Positions 1 through 7,759 of a DNA stretch of 16,964 bases are shown piece after piece. Location: contig CAIKXW010000197.1 in NCBI GenBank assembly GCA_903831485.1, positions 1 through 16,964 on the forward strand, given 5' to 3'. Each line of letters begins with the position of its first letter. The stretch's first letter is position 1. The DNA comes from an uncultured Alphaproteobacteria bacterium (lineage in GTDB: Bacteria > Pseudomonadota > Alphaproteobacteria > Caulobacterales > Hyphomonadaceae). Under the pieces are notes generated by a model, which ran no database searches, had not been told where the DNA came from, and worked only from the letters and a program-made list of their open reading frames with translations. The position numbers and the translations under genes are program-made.

Positions 1-984
1 CTAGCCGCGCTCCAGCCACGCCTTGATGACGTGATGCGCGATCGCGAATGCGGGCGGCGCGAATGCGTCCGGATTGGTCCCGGCCATCATCGACCGCGCC
101 TCTTCCCGCGAGAACCATTTCGCCGCTTCGATCTCGGTGGCGTCGATGTTGATCTCATCGCCATCGGCTTCGAGGATCAGGCCGATCATCAGCGAGGACG
201 GGAAGGGCCAGGGCTGGCAGAACAGGTAGTCGGCGCGCGTCGTGCAGCGCACGCCGGCTTCCTCGAATATCTCGCGTGCGGCGGCCTGTTCGATCGTCTC
301 GCCCGGCTCGACAAAGCCCGCGAGACACGACCAGAAGCCCGGACGCCACGCTGCCTGACGGCCCAGCAGGCATCGGTCGTTGTGCACCGCCAGCATGATC
401 GCGACGGGGTCGACACGCGGGAAATGCTCCGCGCCGCAGTCATCGCATTTCCGCTTCCAGCCCGCTTCTTCTGCCGTCGTGCGCGTTCCGCAATTGGCGC
501 AGAAGCCGTGCCGCCGATGCCATTCGAACAACGCCCGCGCAGTCGCCGCAGCGCCGCCCTCGAAGGGCGAGAAGGCCGAGGCCGCTGCGCGGAAATCCTC
601 GAACACGCCCAGTCCAGCGATCGGCGAGCTGTCGAGACTGAAGGACGAGGGCAATTCCAGCGCAAACACAGGCGAGCCCTTCACCGTCTCGCCAAGAAAC
701 AGGCGTTGCGCCTTGGCGCTCAGCATCGCCGCCTGCGCGCCGAGCCAGAGGATCGGCCGACCGGGCGCCAGCCGCGCGCCGATCTGCATGGGCCCCGATG
801 GCGGCGCGGAGCCCTCGACCAGCGGCATGCCCTCGCGCATCAGCAGGATCTGCGCGCGCTCGGATGCGATCGCTGCATCGAGCCACGCCTTGTCGCGCCG
901 GTGGTGCGCCGCGCGGTCGAGCCCTGATGGCACGAGAGGTATGTCAGCGGCGGCGCGTGACAGGGGCTCTTGCAAGGGGGGCAC
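1..984 (-). CDS. nudC: NAD(H) pyrophosphatase NudC (Nudix hydrolase)
   Basis: A 327-residue Nudix hydrolase of the NudC class, which cleaves NAD(H) to NMN(H) and AMP; the family also removes NAD caps from RNA. A four-cysteine zinc ribbon (C162, C165, C180, C183) lies in mid-protein. The Nudix box at about 223-245 fits GX5EX7REUXEEXGU, with REIFEEAG as its core. The NudC-specific QPWPFPSS motif follows at about 257-264. Length is somewhat above the roughly 260 residues of E. coli NudC because of a longer N-terminal region. The start is GTG at 984, whose G is also the last base of the upstream TIR gene's TAG stop. AGGAAGC at 989-995, inside the TIR gene, is well spaced for it. The overlap implies translational coupling with the TIR gene. 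The TAG stop is at 1-3, so the gene is complete. Confidence 0.95.
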   Translation of the reverse strand: MPPLQEPLSRAAADIPLVPSGLDRAAHHRRDKAWLDAAIASERAQILLMREGMPLVEGSAPPSGPMQIGARLAPGRPILWLGAQAAMLSAKAQRLFLGETVKGSPVFALELPSSFSLDSSPIAGLGVFEDFRAAASAFSPFEGGAAATARALFEWHRRHGFCANCGTRTTAEEAGWKRKCDDCGAEHFPRVDPVAIMLAVHNDRCLLGRQAAWRPGFWSCLAGFVEPGETIEQAAAREIFEEAGVRCTTRADYLFCQPWPFPSSLMIGLILEADGDEINIDATEIEAAKWFSREEARSMMAGTNPDAFAPPAFAIAHHVIKAWLERG

Positions 985-1670
985 TAAAGCTTCCTGATAT
1001 TGCCTCGGAAGCGCTCTATGGCACGCCGCTGCGCAACCACGCCATAGGCGCCCAGCGAGAGCACGGTCAGCAGCGTCCGCCCTGCGCCACCAAGACGCCG
1101 CACCGGTTTCCCATGCCCATCCGTCAGACCGACATAGGCGCTCGCCTGCATGGGTGGCGCATGTTCGGGATCGACCGCGTCGCGGATCATCGCTCCGATC
1201 GCCGCGTCCAGCTGGCGTTCCTTTTGTTCAAACGACCCCGCAGGCGGCGGGGGCGGGGGGGCTGGAATGGCCAGTTTTCCGGCAAGGCGCGCCAGCAGGT
1301 CGGCCAGTTCATCGACCCGCATCATCGGCTCGGGCTGCGCCTGTATCCAGTTGCGATCCGCCAGCAGATGAAGATAGCCGCCCTTGGGAAGGCCAGCCTC
1401 GATCAGGAGCGGCACGACGGGCTTGCCCTGCGAATCGGCAACGGCCAGTTCCCGCCGCATCCGGTCCGAGCGATTGCAGTCCTGTGAGAAGAGGAGGGCT
1501 ACGATCCCGGCCCCCCGGATGGCCGTATCGACCTCGGCCTTGGTGCTGACTTCAGCCGCCAGCGTTGCATCGTACCAGGCCGAAACACCCCGCTCATCCA
1601 GCTTGCGGGCGAGATAAGCCGCCAGTTCCCGGTCGCCCCGCGCGAAAGAGATAAAGACGTCGCGGCTCAT
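984..1670 (-). CDS. TIR-domain protein, translationally coupled to nudC
   Basis: A 228-residue protein whose first ~135 residues read as a TIR domain: RDVFISFARGD at the N-terminus (beta-A/box 1), then an SxxxxxxREL motif with E74, which aligns with the catalytic glutamate of NAD-cleaving TIR domains. A run of seven prolines (about 137-143) leads to a ~85-residue C-terminal part of unknown kind with one hydrophobic stretch (about 199-213). Bacterial TIR proteins often hydrolyse NAD or make cyclic ADP-ribose signals, and many act in phage defence; activity here is inferred. An upstream in-frame ATG at 1802 would add 44 low-complexity residues and run into the ffs promoter. I prefer 1670 because the domain starts at once. 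Its stop overlaps the nudC start. Confidence 0.8.
   Translation of the reverse strand: MSRDVFISFARGDRELAAYLARKLDERGVSAWYDATLAAEVSTKAEVDTAIRGAGIVALLFSQDCNRSDRMRRELAVADSQGKPVVPLLIEAGLPKGGYLHLLADRNWIQAQPEPMMRVDELADLLARLAGKLAIPAPPPPPPAGSFEQKERQLDAAIGAMIRDAVDPEHAPPMQASAYVGLTDGHGKPVRRLGGAGRTLLTVLSLGAYGVVAQRRAIERFRGNIRKL
989..995 (-). promoter_or_regulatory. Ribosome binding site deciding the GTG start of nudC
   Basis: On the minus strand AGGAAGC sits four bases before the GTG start of nudC. It lies inside the last codons of the TIR-domain gene. It supports the non-ATG start and tight coupling of the two genes. Confidence 0.65.
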
Positions 1671-1801
1671 GCGGGGCTCGTTCCCGGTTCGGGCGCGGGG
1701 ACCGGCCGCACGCCAGTCTCGGTGTCCATCAGCCCGCGTTTCACACGAGATAGTTTCAGGAATAGCAAAGGCGTCCCCCAACGACTCATCCACGTCTAAC
1801 A

Positions 1802-1830
1802 TTGCAGGGTGAACGCGGACTTCCTATAAG
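1802..1830 (+). promoter_or_regulatory. Probable sigma-70-type promoter of ffs
   Basis: TTGCAG (1802-1807) and TATAAG (1825-1830) are separated by 17 bases. They place a transcription start within a few bases of the first base of the SRP RNA stem (1835). This is what a stable RNA promoter should look like. It abuts the divergent TIR gene region. Confidence 0.65.
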
Positions 1831-1834
1831 GAAA

Positions 1835-1930
1835 GTGCAGGCTGGTTGCGGACGGGCGGTTCGCCAACCCGGTCAGGTCCGGAAGGAAGCAGCCGTAACG
1901 AGTTTAGCTCGGGTCGCGACCAGCCTGCAC
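1835..1930 (+). ncRNA. ffs: Signal recognition particle RNA, 4.5S type
   Basis: The hallmark SRP domain IV core GGTCAGGTCCGGAAGGAAGC is present at 1871-1890, followed by AGCC, with the GGAA tetraloop at 1881-1884. The ends pair perfectly over 12 bases (1835-1846 with 1919-1930), giving a ~96-nt hairpin like the short bacterial 4.5S RNA without an Alu domain. The RNA binds Ffh and targets nascent membrane and secreted proteins to FtsY/SecYEG. It lies directly upstream of dnaX, a common arrangement in alphaproteobacteria. No clear U-tract terminator follows, so some transcripts may run on into dnaX. Exact ends are inferred from the pairing. Confidence 0.95.
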
Positions 1931-2015
1931 CTCACGCCGTAGCATTCCACAACAGATCCGGGAGGTTTGCCCCGCTCGGTTGGCGATTCCTCTTCTTGTG
2001 GGCCATATAGCGTCC

Positions 2016-3917
2016 ATGGCGTCGAAAAAGCCTCCCCAATCGCCCGGAAAAGGGTCGCCCGAAGACGGGCCTGTGGACGATGTTGCGGCGCCCCGTGACA
2101 CGATGACCGCGTCCATGTTCGGCGATGACGTCCCGCTCGGCCCCGTGGCCTATCAGGTCCTCGCCCGCAAATACCGGCCGACCCGGTTCGAGGACCTTGT
2201 CGGCCAGGAAGCGATGGTCCGCACGCTCTCCAACGCGTTCCGGACCGGACGCATCGCGCACGCCTTCATGCTCACCGGCGTTCGCGGCGTCGGCAAGACG
2301 ACGACGGCCCGCCTGCTCGCCCGTGCGTTGAACTACGAGACCGACACCGTCCACCAGCCGTCGATGCTGCTCGATCCGCCCGGCGTGCACTGCGCCGCCA
2401 TCATGGAGGGGCGTCACCCCGACGTGCTCGAACTCGACGCCGCCTCGAACACCGGCATCGACAACATGCGCGACCTGTTGAGCGGCGCGCGCTATGCGCC
2501 CGTGAATGCGCGGTACAAGGTCTACATCATCGACGAAGTGCACATGCTCTCGACGGCGGCGTTCAACGCGCTGCTGAAGACGCTGGAAGAACCGCCGCCG
2601 CATGTGAAATTCATCTTCGCGACGACCGAGATCCGCAAGGTCCCCGTCACCGTCCTGTCGCGCTGCCAGCGTTTCAACCTGCAGCGCTTCTCGCCCGAAG
2701 CCTTGGCCGACCACCTCGCCAACATCAGCGCGAAGGAAGGCGCCAATGTCGCGCCCGAAGCGCTTGCTCTGATCGCGCGCGCCGCCGAAGGCTCCGCCCG
2801 CGACGGCCTTTCCATTCTCGACCAGGCGATCGTGCAGGGCGCCGGCGACGGCGGCGGCAAGCAGGTCACTGCTGAACAGGTCCGCGACATGCTCGGCCTC
2901 GCCGACCGCTCGCGCGTGCTTGACCTGATGGACCGCATCATCGCCGCCGACCACAAGTCCGCGCTCAACGAGGCGACCGCGCTTCTGGATCAGGGCGCCG
3001 ATGCGCCGGTGCTGATCAAGGACCTGATGGATGTCGTCGTCGAAGTCTCCCGCGCGCAGGCGCTGAAGGACGACTACGTTTTCTCTGGCCCGTCCGAATG
3101 GGGCAAGCGCACCGTCGCGATGGCAGGGCAGGTCTCGCCCGCGCAGTCGGCCCGCATGTGGCGGCTGCTCCTGCAAGGATTCGAGGATTGCGCCCGCGCG
3201 CCCGATCCGCCGTCCGCAGCCCAGATGGTGGTGCTGCGCCTGGCCGCAGTCACAGGCCTGCCGTCGCCTGAAGACGCGGCGCGCATGCTGGCGGGCGGGG
3301 CCGCTGTGCCGGGCCCAAAGTCCCAGCCTGAACCGTCCCGCGCGCCCGAGCGTGCAGACGCCCCCTCCGCCACTGCGCCACCGCCTCCGCCGCCCGTCCG
3401 GCCGCCACCAGCACACAACGATGATCACGGCGAGTTCGTGCGGCTCTCATCCCTTCGCGAGATCGTCGCTGAACTTGATGCACGCCGTGAGATTTCGCTG
3501 AAGTATGAGATCGAGCGCTTCGTGCGCCCGGCCGAGATCGATTTCGGCCATTTCCGTTACACGGCCGCGCCGAACGCGCCGAACAACCTCTCGCAGCGCA
3601 TCAAGGACTGGCTCGAAGATGTCACCGGCGTCGAATGGGAAGTGCTGCAGTCGACAGACGGCGCGGCAGAAAGCGTCAAGGAGCGCCGGACCCGTCGCGG
3701 TTCGGAGAAGCTGCAATCGGCTGCAGCCATCCCGCGTATTGCCGAGGCGCTGCGACTTTTCCCTGGCGCGCAGGTGCTGCGTGTTGACGACGCAGAGCAG
3801 GCCGACGACCTTGATGATCTGGCGCCGCAGCACAACGTGATACATGTCGACTTCGGCATGCGTGAGCGTGCCGAGGAAATGATCCCAGACCCCGACGAGC
3901 GTGAGGACGACGAATGA
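2016..3917 (+). CDS. dnaX: DNA polymerase III subunit gamma/tau
   Basis: A 633-residue clamp-loader ATPase subunit. Numbered from ATG 2016, it has Walker A GVGKTTTA (about 91-98), DEVHML Walker B (about 173-178), sensor 1 FIFATTE and the SRCQRF arginine-finger motif, followed by the AAA+ lid and oligomerisation domain. A proline-rich linker lies near 455-470, then a tau-type C-terminal domain for contacts with polymerase and helicase. The zinc-module cysteines of E. coli DnaX are reduced to one (GVHCAAIMEGRH), as I recall is usual in alphaproteobacteria. The ATG at 2016 has a weak ribosome site. TTG 1980 (12 residues longer) and ATG 2103 are alternatives. I see no slippery A-tract for a gamma-producing frameshift. 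The TGA stop overlaps the ybaB start. Confidence 0.96.
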   Translation: MASKKPPQSPGKGSPEDGPVDDVAAPRDTMTASMFGDDVPLGPVAYQVLARKYRPTRFEDLVGQEAMVRTLSNAFRTGRIAHAFMLTGVRGVGKTTTARLLARALNYETDTVHQPSMLLDPPGVHCAAIMEGRHPDVLELDAASNTGIDNMRDLLSGARYAPVNARYKVYIIDEVHMLSTAAFNALLKTLEEPPPHVKFIFATTEIRKVPVTVLSRCQRFNLQRFSPEALADHLANISAKEGANVAPEALALIARAAEGSARDGLSILDQAIVQGAGDGGGKQVTAEQVRDMLGLADRSRVLDLMDRIIAADHKSALNEATALLDQGADAPVLIKDLMDVVVEVSRAQALKDDYVFSGPSEWGKRTVAMAGQVSPAQSARMWRLLLQGFEDCARAPDPPSAAQMVVLRLAAVTGLPSPEDAARMLAGGAAVPGPKSQPEPSRAPERADAPSATAPPPPPPVRPPPAHNDDHGEFVRLSSLREIVAELDARREISLKYEIERFVRPAEIDFGHFRYTAAPNAPNNLSQRIKDWLEDVTGVEWEVLQSTDGAAESVKERRTRRGSEKLQSAAAIPRIAEALRLFPGAQVLRVDDAEQADDLDDLAPQHNVIHVDFGMRERAEEMIPDPDEREDDE

Positions 3918-4240
3918 AAGACCTGTCCGACATCATGCGCCAGGCGCAACAGATGCAGCAGCGCCTGCAGGAAGCGCAAGAACGCATGGACCAGCTCACG
4001 GCGGAGGGTTCCTCCGGCGGCGGCATGGTCAAGGTAACGCTGAAGGGCAAGGGCGAGCTTCACGCGCTCAACATTGACCCGTCAATCATGACTCCGGGCG
4101 ACAAGGAAATGGTCGAAGACCTCGTCAAGGCCGCGCATTCCGACGCCCGCCGCAAGCTGGATGATGCGATGGCTGACGCCATGAAGCAGGCCACGGGCGG
4201 CCTCGGCGGCATGCTCCCCGGCTTCAAGCTGCCGTTTTGA
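3914..4240 (+). CDS. ybaB: YbaB/EbfC family nucleoid-associated protein
   Basis: A 108-residue protein typical in length for YbaB/EbfC. The N-terminal amphipathic helix is rich in Met and Gln (IMRQAQQMQQRLQEAQERM). A GMVKVTLKGKGEL beta segment follows, then a helix ending in a Gly-rich tail. The family forms tweezer-like dimers that bind DNA and coat the nucleoid; it is often linked to dnaX and recR. The ATG at 3914 overlaps the dnaX stop as ATGA, so the two are translationally coupled. A GAGG at about 3901-3904 serves as a modest ribosome site. recR does not follow here. Confidence 0.95.
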   Translation: MKDLSDIMRQAQQMQQRLQEAQERMDQLTAEGSSGGGMVKVTLKGKGELHALNIDPSIMTPGDKEMVEDLVKAAHSDARRKLDDAMADAMKQATGGLGGMLPGFKLPF

Positions 4241-4260
4241 GCGGCGCTGCGGGGCGGACG

Positions 4261-4578
4261 ATGAAGGCGGCCGACTGGATCAAGCACGGCGTCGTCTTCG
4301 TGGCGGCGATCTTCACCGTCTGGCTGTCTGGCGTCGTGCCTGTGCTGATCCTGCAGCCAGGGCCGTATGCCGGGCAGACGGCGATGCAGGTCTTCGCCCA
4401 GATGGGCGCGGTGGATGTCTCCGGCCTCCTGCGCGCCTGGCCCATCTTCGGCGCGCTCGCGATCTGCCAGGCGCTGACATTCCACTATGTGAAGAGATGG
4501 ACGACGCCGATCTTCCTCATCGGCGTATTCGCGCTCGGCTTCCTGATGGCATGGCGCTACTGGACGACTTACGCGTGA
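4261..4578 (+). CDS. Small membrane protein of unknown function
   Basis: A 105-residue protein I do not recognise. Three hydrophobic segments (about 11-32, 60-77 and 82-100) suggest an inner-membrane protein with a short soluble stretch between the first two. It begins 20 bases after ybaB on the same strand and is probably the last gene of the dnaX transcript, in the place where recR often sits. I prefer the ATG at 4261, preceded by GGGGCGGACG. A TTG at 4237 overlapping the ybaB stop would add eight residues. It converges with the minus-strand gene ending at 4589 with only ten bases between them. Confidence 0.75.
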   Translation: MKAADWIKHGVVFVAAIFTVWLSGVVPVLILQPGPYAGQTAMQVFAQMGAVDVSGLLRAWPIFGALAICQALTFHYVKRWTTPIFLIGVFALGFLMAWRYWTTYA

Positions 4579-4588
4579 GGCTTGCTGA

Positions 4589-4909
4589 CTAGGCCTGCGG
4601 CTTCCTGTTCTTCAGCCGCTCCACTGCAGCCGAGCCCTCGACCTTCGGCATGCGGGTTGGGCTCACATGCGGAGCCGACTTTGGCGCCTCCTTCATCGGC
4701 GAAGGCCGGATCCGCCGATAGATGCGCAGCACCAGAACACCAAACAGGATCACCGCGCCACTGAAGAACACGACCGGCCCCCAGACCGGATGCAGCGCGA
4801 TGTCGAATACGAAACCCAGCCCGCCCGGAATGAAGGCCAGGGTCAGCAAGACAACCGGAATTGCGACTGCCAGGACGGCGAGAATGATTTCGTGCGGCTT
4901 CAGATCCAT
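4589..4909 (-). CDS. Small membrane protein of unknown function
   Basis: A 106-residue protein not assigned to a family. Two strongly hydrophobic segments (about 8-27 and 44-63) are followed by a basic juxtamembrane stretch (RIYRRIRPS) and a hydrophilic, Lys/Pro-rich C-terminal tail of about 40 residues. By the positive-inside rule the tail is probably cytoplasmic. It starts 57 bases downstream of the S9 peptidase gene on the same strand and may be co-transcribed with it. No partner or function can be inferred from the sequence. Confidence 0.7.
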   Translation of the reverse strand: MDLKPHEIILAVLAVAIPVVLLTLAFIPGGLGFVFDIALHPVWGPVVFFSGAVILFGVLVLRIYRRIRPSPMKEAPKSAPHVSPTRMPKVEGSAAVERLKNRKPQA

Positions 4910-4966
4910 GGTCTCAAGGTACGCGCTGGAGGCTGAGGAGGGAAGCTCAGCAATGTGTGAACGGCG

Positions 4967-6967
4967 CTACTTCGCCACGCCCAGATGCTTCTCAAGGAAC
5001 TCCGCTTCCTTGCGCGAATAGAACAGCCGGTTCTTCAGCTTGCGCCAGCCATGCCCCTCGTCAGGAATGCGGATGAATTCCGCTTCCACGCCGTTCTTGC
5101 GCAGCGTGGTCACCATGATCTCGGTCTCCGCGATGTCGATGCGCGGGTCCATGACGCCGTGCGAGTAGAGCATCGGCACGCGAATCTTGTCCGCGATGGT
5201 GATGGGCGAGATCTCCGTGTAGAATTTCTTCCACTCAGGATCGGCGATGTCGCCATACTCGATCAGGTCTGACGCTTTCAGTCCCGGCGAGGCGACCTCC
5301 AGTCCGGTCACCCAGTTGCCGACGCCGAACAGCGATACGCCCACCTTGAACGCGTCAGGATAGGCGCCGGTCACGGCGTTCACCATGTAGCCGCCATACG
5401 AGCCGCCGGACACCGCCGCACGGTCCGCATCGACCCGGCCGTCCTCCTTCAGGAAGGCGAGCATGTCGACAAGATCGCGCACGCTGTCGAGCCGCTTCTT
5501 CTGGTCATCCAGCGTCACGTAGGTGCGGCCAAAGCCGGTCGAGCCGCGGACGTTCGGCGCGAACACGGCGATGCCGCGGTCGACATAGTACTGGGCGTTG
5601 GCGTCGAAATTCGCCATCGACTGCCCCGTAGGCCCGCCATGCACGTCGAACAGCACGGGCGGCCTGGCGCCACCCTTCATCGAGGCGGCGTCCGGCAGGT
5701 AGAGCAGGCCCTGCAGTTCCACCCCGTCGCGCGCCTTCATCCTCACCGACACAGGCTTCACCAGCCGCTTCGCATCGAGCCCGGCCAGGCTTCCCGCGAA
5801 CGCGGTGTTCGTCTTGCCCGTCGCAAGGTCGAGTACCATGATCTCGCCAGGCGTTGCGTAGTCGCTGCTATTGATCGCCAGTTTCGAACTGCCCGTGTCG
5901 CACGACAGCCCAAACACTCCATCGGGCAGTTTTGGCAGCGCGACAGCCTTCTTCGTCGCTCGCTCTTCCACGTGCAGCTTGAAGAATCCGTCCTCATTGG
6001 TCGACCAGGCGAGCCATTTCCCGCCTGTCCCGCACAGGCTGACATTCTGGATATCGTGCGGCGCTTCCTTCACGACGCTCACCGCGCCCGAGGCAACGTC
6101 GTAGTAGGACAGCGCCAGGAATTCGCGGCCTTCATTGCTGGCGAAGTAGAAGCCCTTGCTGTCGGGCGTCCAGGCAAAGCCGCCATCCGCGTGGTTAGCC
6201 CGAACCTCCGGCGCGGCTATCGTCTTCAGCGACTTGCCCGGAATATCAAGCAGCATCAGCTTGTCGGAATCCTCGCCCACGCCTTCGCTCACAGTGGCAG
6301 ATTTTCCGTCGGGCGAGATCGATCGCACCAGCGTCGCAAGCTTGCCCTGCGCCAGCAGTGTCGGCGGCCCTTCGGGCGAGGCCATGTAGATGTCGAAGTC
6401 CGTCCCGTTGCGCTCGGGCGAGGCATACAGCAGCGACTGTCCGTCCGGCAGGAAGCCGCCGAACACGCGGAAGCCCCCGTCCTTCGCCGCGATCAGCTCC
6501 TGCTCCACCGCGCCATCTACGGTGACGAGGTTGTAGCTCTCCTGCTCGTTGCCGTTGTTGTCTGCCCCGTAGAGGATCGACGTCGAATCCGGCGACCATT
6601 CGAAGAAGGTGATGCCGTTGCCAAAGGTCAGCTGACGCGGCTGCCCGCCTTCGGCGGAAACCACCCACAGCTGCGGCAGGCCGGTGATCCGCCAGTTGAA
6701 GGCGATGCTCTTTCCATCCGGCGAAATCTCCGCCCCGCCTGCGCCCATCGCCAGCACGTAGCGCGCAATGTCCGCAGGGTCATCGCCAGCGCGCCCGACC
6801 GTGAGCGGTGCATCTGTCGGCTCGATGGCCGCAATCGACATGTCCGCGCCTTTGGCTCCGCCATAGGTGGCCGTCTTTGCTTCAGCCGGCGCGGCCGGCG
6901 CCGGCGCTTGCGCGCTGCAGGCAGCGAATGCCGATACGGATGCGAGCAGCAAGGCAAGACGGATCAT
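4967..6967 (-). CDS. S9 family (prolyl oligopeptidase-like) serine peptidase, lipoprotein
   Basis: A 666-residue secreted peptidase. A short signal peptide ends in a lipobox (FAAC, C17), followed by an Ala/Pro-rich linker, which predicts a membrane-anchored periplasmic or surface lipoprotein. Residues ~60-400 hold repeated PDGKS/SPDSTS-type turns of a PD40/WD40-like beta-propeller. The C-terminal alpha/beta-hydrolase domain has the nucleophile motif GGSYGGYM (Ser near 523), an Asp in SHGVMDPRID (near 606) and a His in DEGHGW (near 638). This is the S9 Ser-Asp-His order and resembles dipeptidyl or acylaminoacyl peptidases. It releases short peptides from oligopeptides; the exact specificity is unknown. 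The ATG at 6967 has CGGGAG upstream. It lies 150 bases after nrsF and probably has its own promoter. Confidence 0.92.
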   Translation of the reverse strand: MIRLALLLASVSAFAACSAQAPAPAAPAEAKTATYGGAKGADMSIAAIEPTDAPLTVGRAGDDPADIARYVLAMGAGGAEISPDGKSIAFNWRITGLPQLWVVSAEGGQPRQLTFGNGITFFEWSPDSTSILYGADNNGNEQESYNLVTVDGAVEQELIAAKDGGFRVFGGFLPDGQSLLYASPERNGTDFDIYMASPEGPPTLLAQGKLATLVRSISPDGKSATVSEGVGEDSDKLMLLDIPGKSLKTIAAPEVRANHADGGFAWTPDSKGFYFASNEGREFLALSYYDVASGAVSVVKEAPHDIQNVSLCGTGGKWLAWSTNEDGFFKLHVEERATKKAVALPKLPDGVFGLSCDTGSSKLAINSSDYATPGEIMVLDLATGKTNTAFAGSLAGLDAKRLVKPVSVRMKARDGVELQGLLYLPDAASMKGGARPPVLFDVHGGPTGQSMANFDANAQYYVDRGIAVFAPNVRGSTGFGRTYVTLDDQKKRLDSVRDLVDMLAFLKEDGRVDADRAAVSGGSYGGYMVNAVTGAYPDAFKVGVSLFGVGNWVTGLEVASPGLKASDLIEYGDIADPEWKKFYTEISPITIADKIRVPMLYSHGVMDPRIDIAETEIMVTTLRKNGVEAEFIRIPDEGHGWRKLKNRLFYSRKEAEFLEKHLGVAK

Positions 6968-6977
6968 GACATATCTC

Positions 6978-7007
6978 CCGAAACACGCTGCAAGCTATCT
7001 GTTTCGG
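6978..7007. repeat. Inverted repeat in the 5' leader of the S9 peptidase gene
   Basis: CCGAAAC (6978-6984) and GTTTCGG (7001-7007) form perfect 7-base arms with a 16-base spacer. One arm overlaps the CGGGAG ribosome-site region of the peptidase gene starting at 6967. It could be a repressor operator or an RNA hairpin that masks the ribosome site. The function is inferred from position only. Confidence 0.4.
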
Positions 7008-7117
7008 AAGCGATTGCCAGTGTTGCGAATGTCGCTCAGCACGTTTGATCAAGGATGCGCGCGCATCGTGCGGCGATAACTATTGCTGCCCCCGTTTTTC
7101 AGCGCGACCTGTTTCAT

Positions 7118-7759
7118 CTACCAGCGCAGAACGCGTGACCCGGCGATCGCGCCTGCGGCCACAGTGAGCGCGACGCCGACTGAGTACCACACCGCTACGA
7201 AGGGAGCTGTGTTCTCGTCGCAATGCAGGCCGTAGACCGTCGCCGAGACGCCGCCCGCGAGCAGGCCGGCGGCTGCGCCCGCGAGTGCGGTCCGGGTCGG
7301 GGCGAAGCGGCGCATCGTCCAGAGGATCGCGGCAAGACCCGGAAGCGCTAGCACGAAAATCAGCAAGGGGCAGGAGTCCCAGCTGCCGCCCATGATCGCG
7401 GCGGGCATTTGTTCGGAAGGCATCGTCATCAGCTGAGCTGCGGCCAGAGCTGCGATCGCGGCCGCGCAGGCTGCAGCGATCGTCCAGCCAAGGCGCCCAT
7501 TGGCGCCCGGTCGCGAGAGACGCTCCGCCAGTAAAAATCCCGCAGCTCCAAGCCCGACCGTATAGATCGCCTTCATCCAGAATGTCGGGTCGGCGAATGC
7601 GTCAGGCAGGTCCGGTCTGAAGCCGATCCACGGGACCATGATCACGAGGGCGGCGGCCGCTCCCGCGAGCGCCAGCGCGGACAGGCGCCTGGGCAATACG
7701 CCCCGATCCACGGGGGCCGCATCGCGGGCGAGGAGGGTGATCAACTCATCAGTTTTCAT
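7118..7759 (-). CDS. nrsF: Membrane anti-sigma factor NrsF (DUF1109)
   Basis: A 213-residue protein opening with MKTDELITLL, typical of DUF1109/NrsF. About six transmembrane segments follow (near 28-46, 62-79, 91-111, 130-148, 157-177 and 187-208). NrsF holds SigF at the membrane and releases it on oxidant or heavy-metal stress. Two cysteines, C130 and C180, lie near membrane boundaries and fall almost exactly where the Caulobacter homologue has the two cysteines reported as needed for control (about 131 and 181, from memory). The ATG start overlaps the sigF stop by 11 bases, so anti-sigma output is coupled to sigma output. It is the last gene of the stress operon. No terminator with a U-tract was seen after it. 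Confidence 0.88.
   Translation of the reverse strand: MKTDELITLLARDAAPVDRGVLPRRLSALALAGAAAALVIMVPWIGFRPDLPDAFADPTFWMKAIYTVGLGAAGFLLAERLSRPGANGRLGWTIAAACAAAIAALAAAQLMTMPSEQMPAAIMGGSWDSCPLLIFVLALPGLAAILWTMRRFAPTRTALAGAAAGLLAGGVSATVYGLHCDENTAPFVAVWYSVGVALTVAAGAIAGSRVLRW

Noticed and set aside
1671..1802. N-terminal extension of the TIR protein to ATG 1802
   Set aside because: The added 44 residues have no domain character and the start would lie on the ffs promoter. Not fully excluded.
3290..3400. Programmed frameshift in dnaX giving a gamma form
   Set aside because: No A-rich slippery heptamer or clear downstream hairpin was seen around the end of the ATPase and lid domains.
1932..3428. Long open frame (498 codons) on the minus strand opposite dnaX
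   Set aside because: It is antisense to a well-supported dnaX, has Arg/His/Gly-rich composition and no recognisable domain; it is a GC-rich shadow frame.
5639..7048. Plus-strand open frame (469 codons) opposite the S9 peptidase
   Set aside because: Arg/His-rich composition with no domain, fully antisense to a gene with an intact catalytic triad.
7054..7067. Perfect palindrome GATGCGCGCGCATC as a terminator after nrsF
   Set aside because: No loop and no following U-tract on the minus strand; a self-complementary GC run of this size is likely by chance here.
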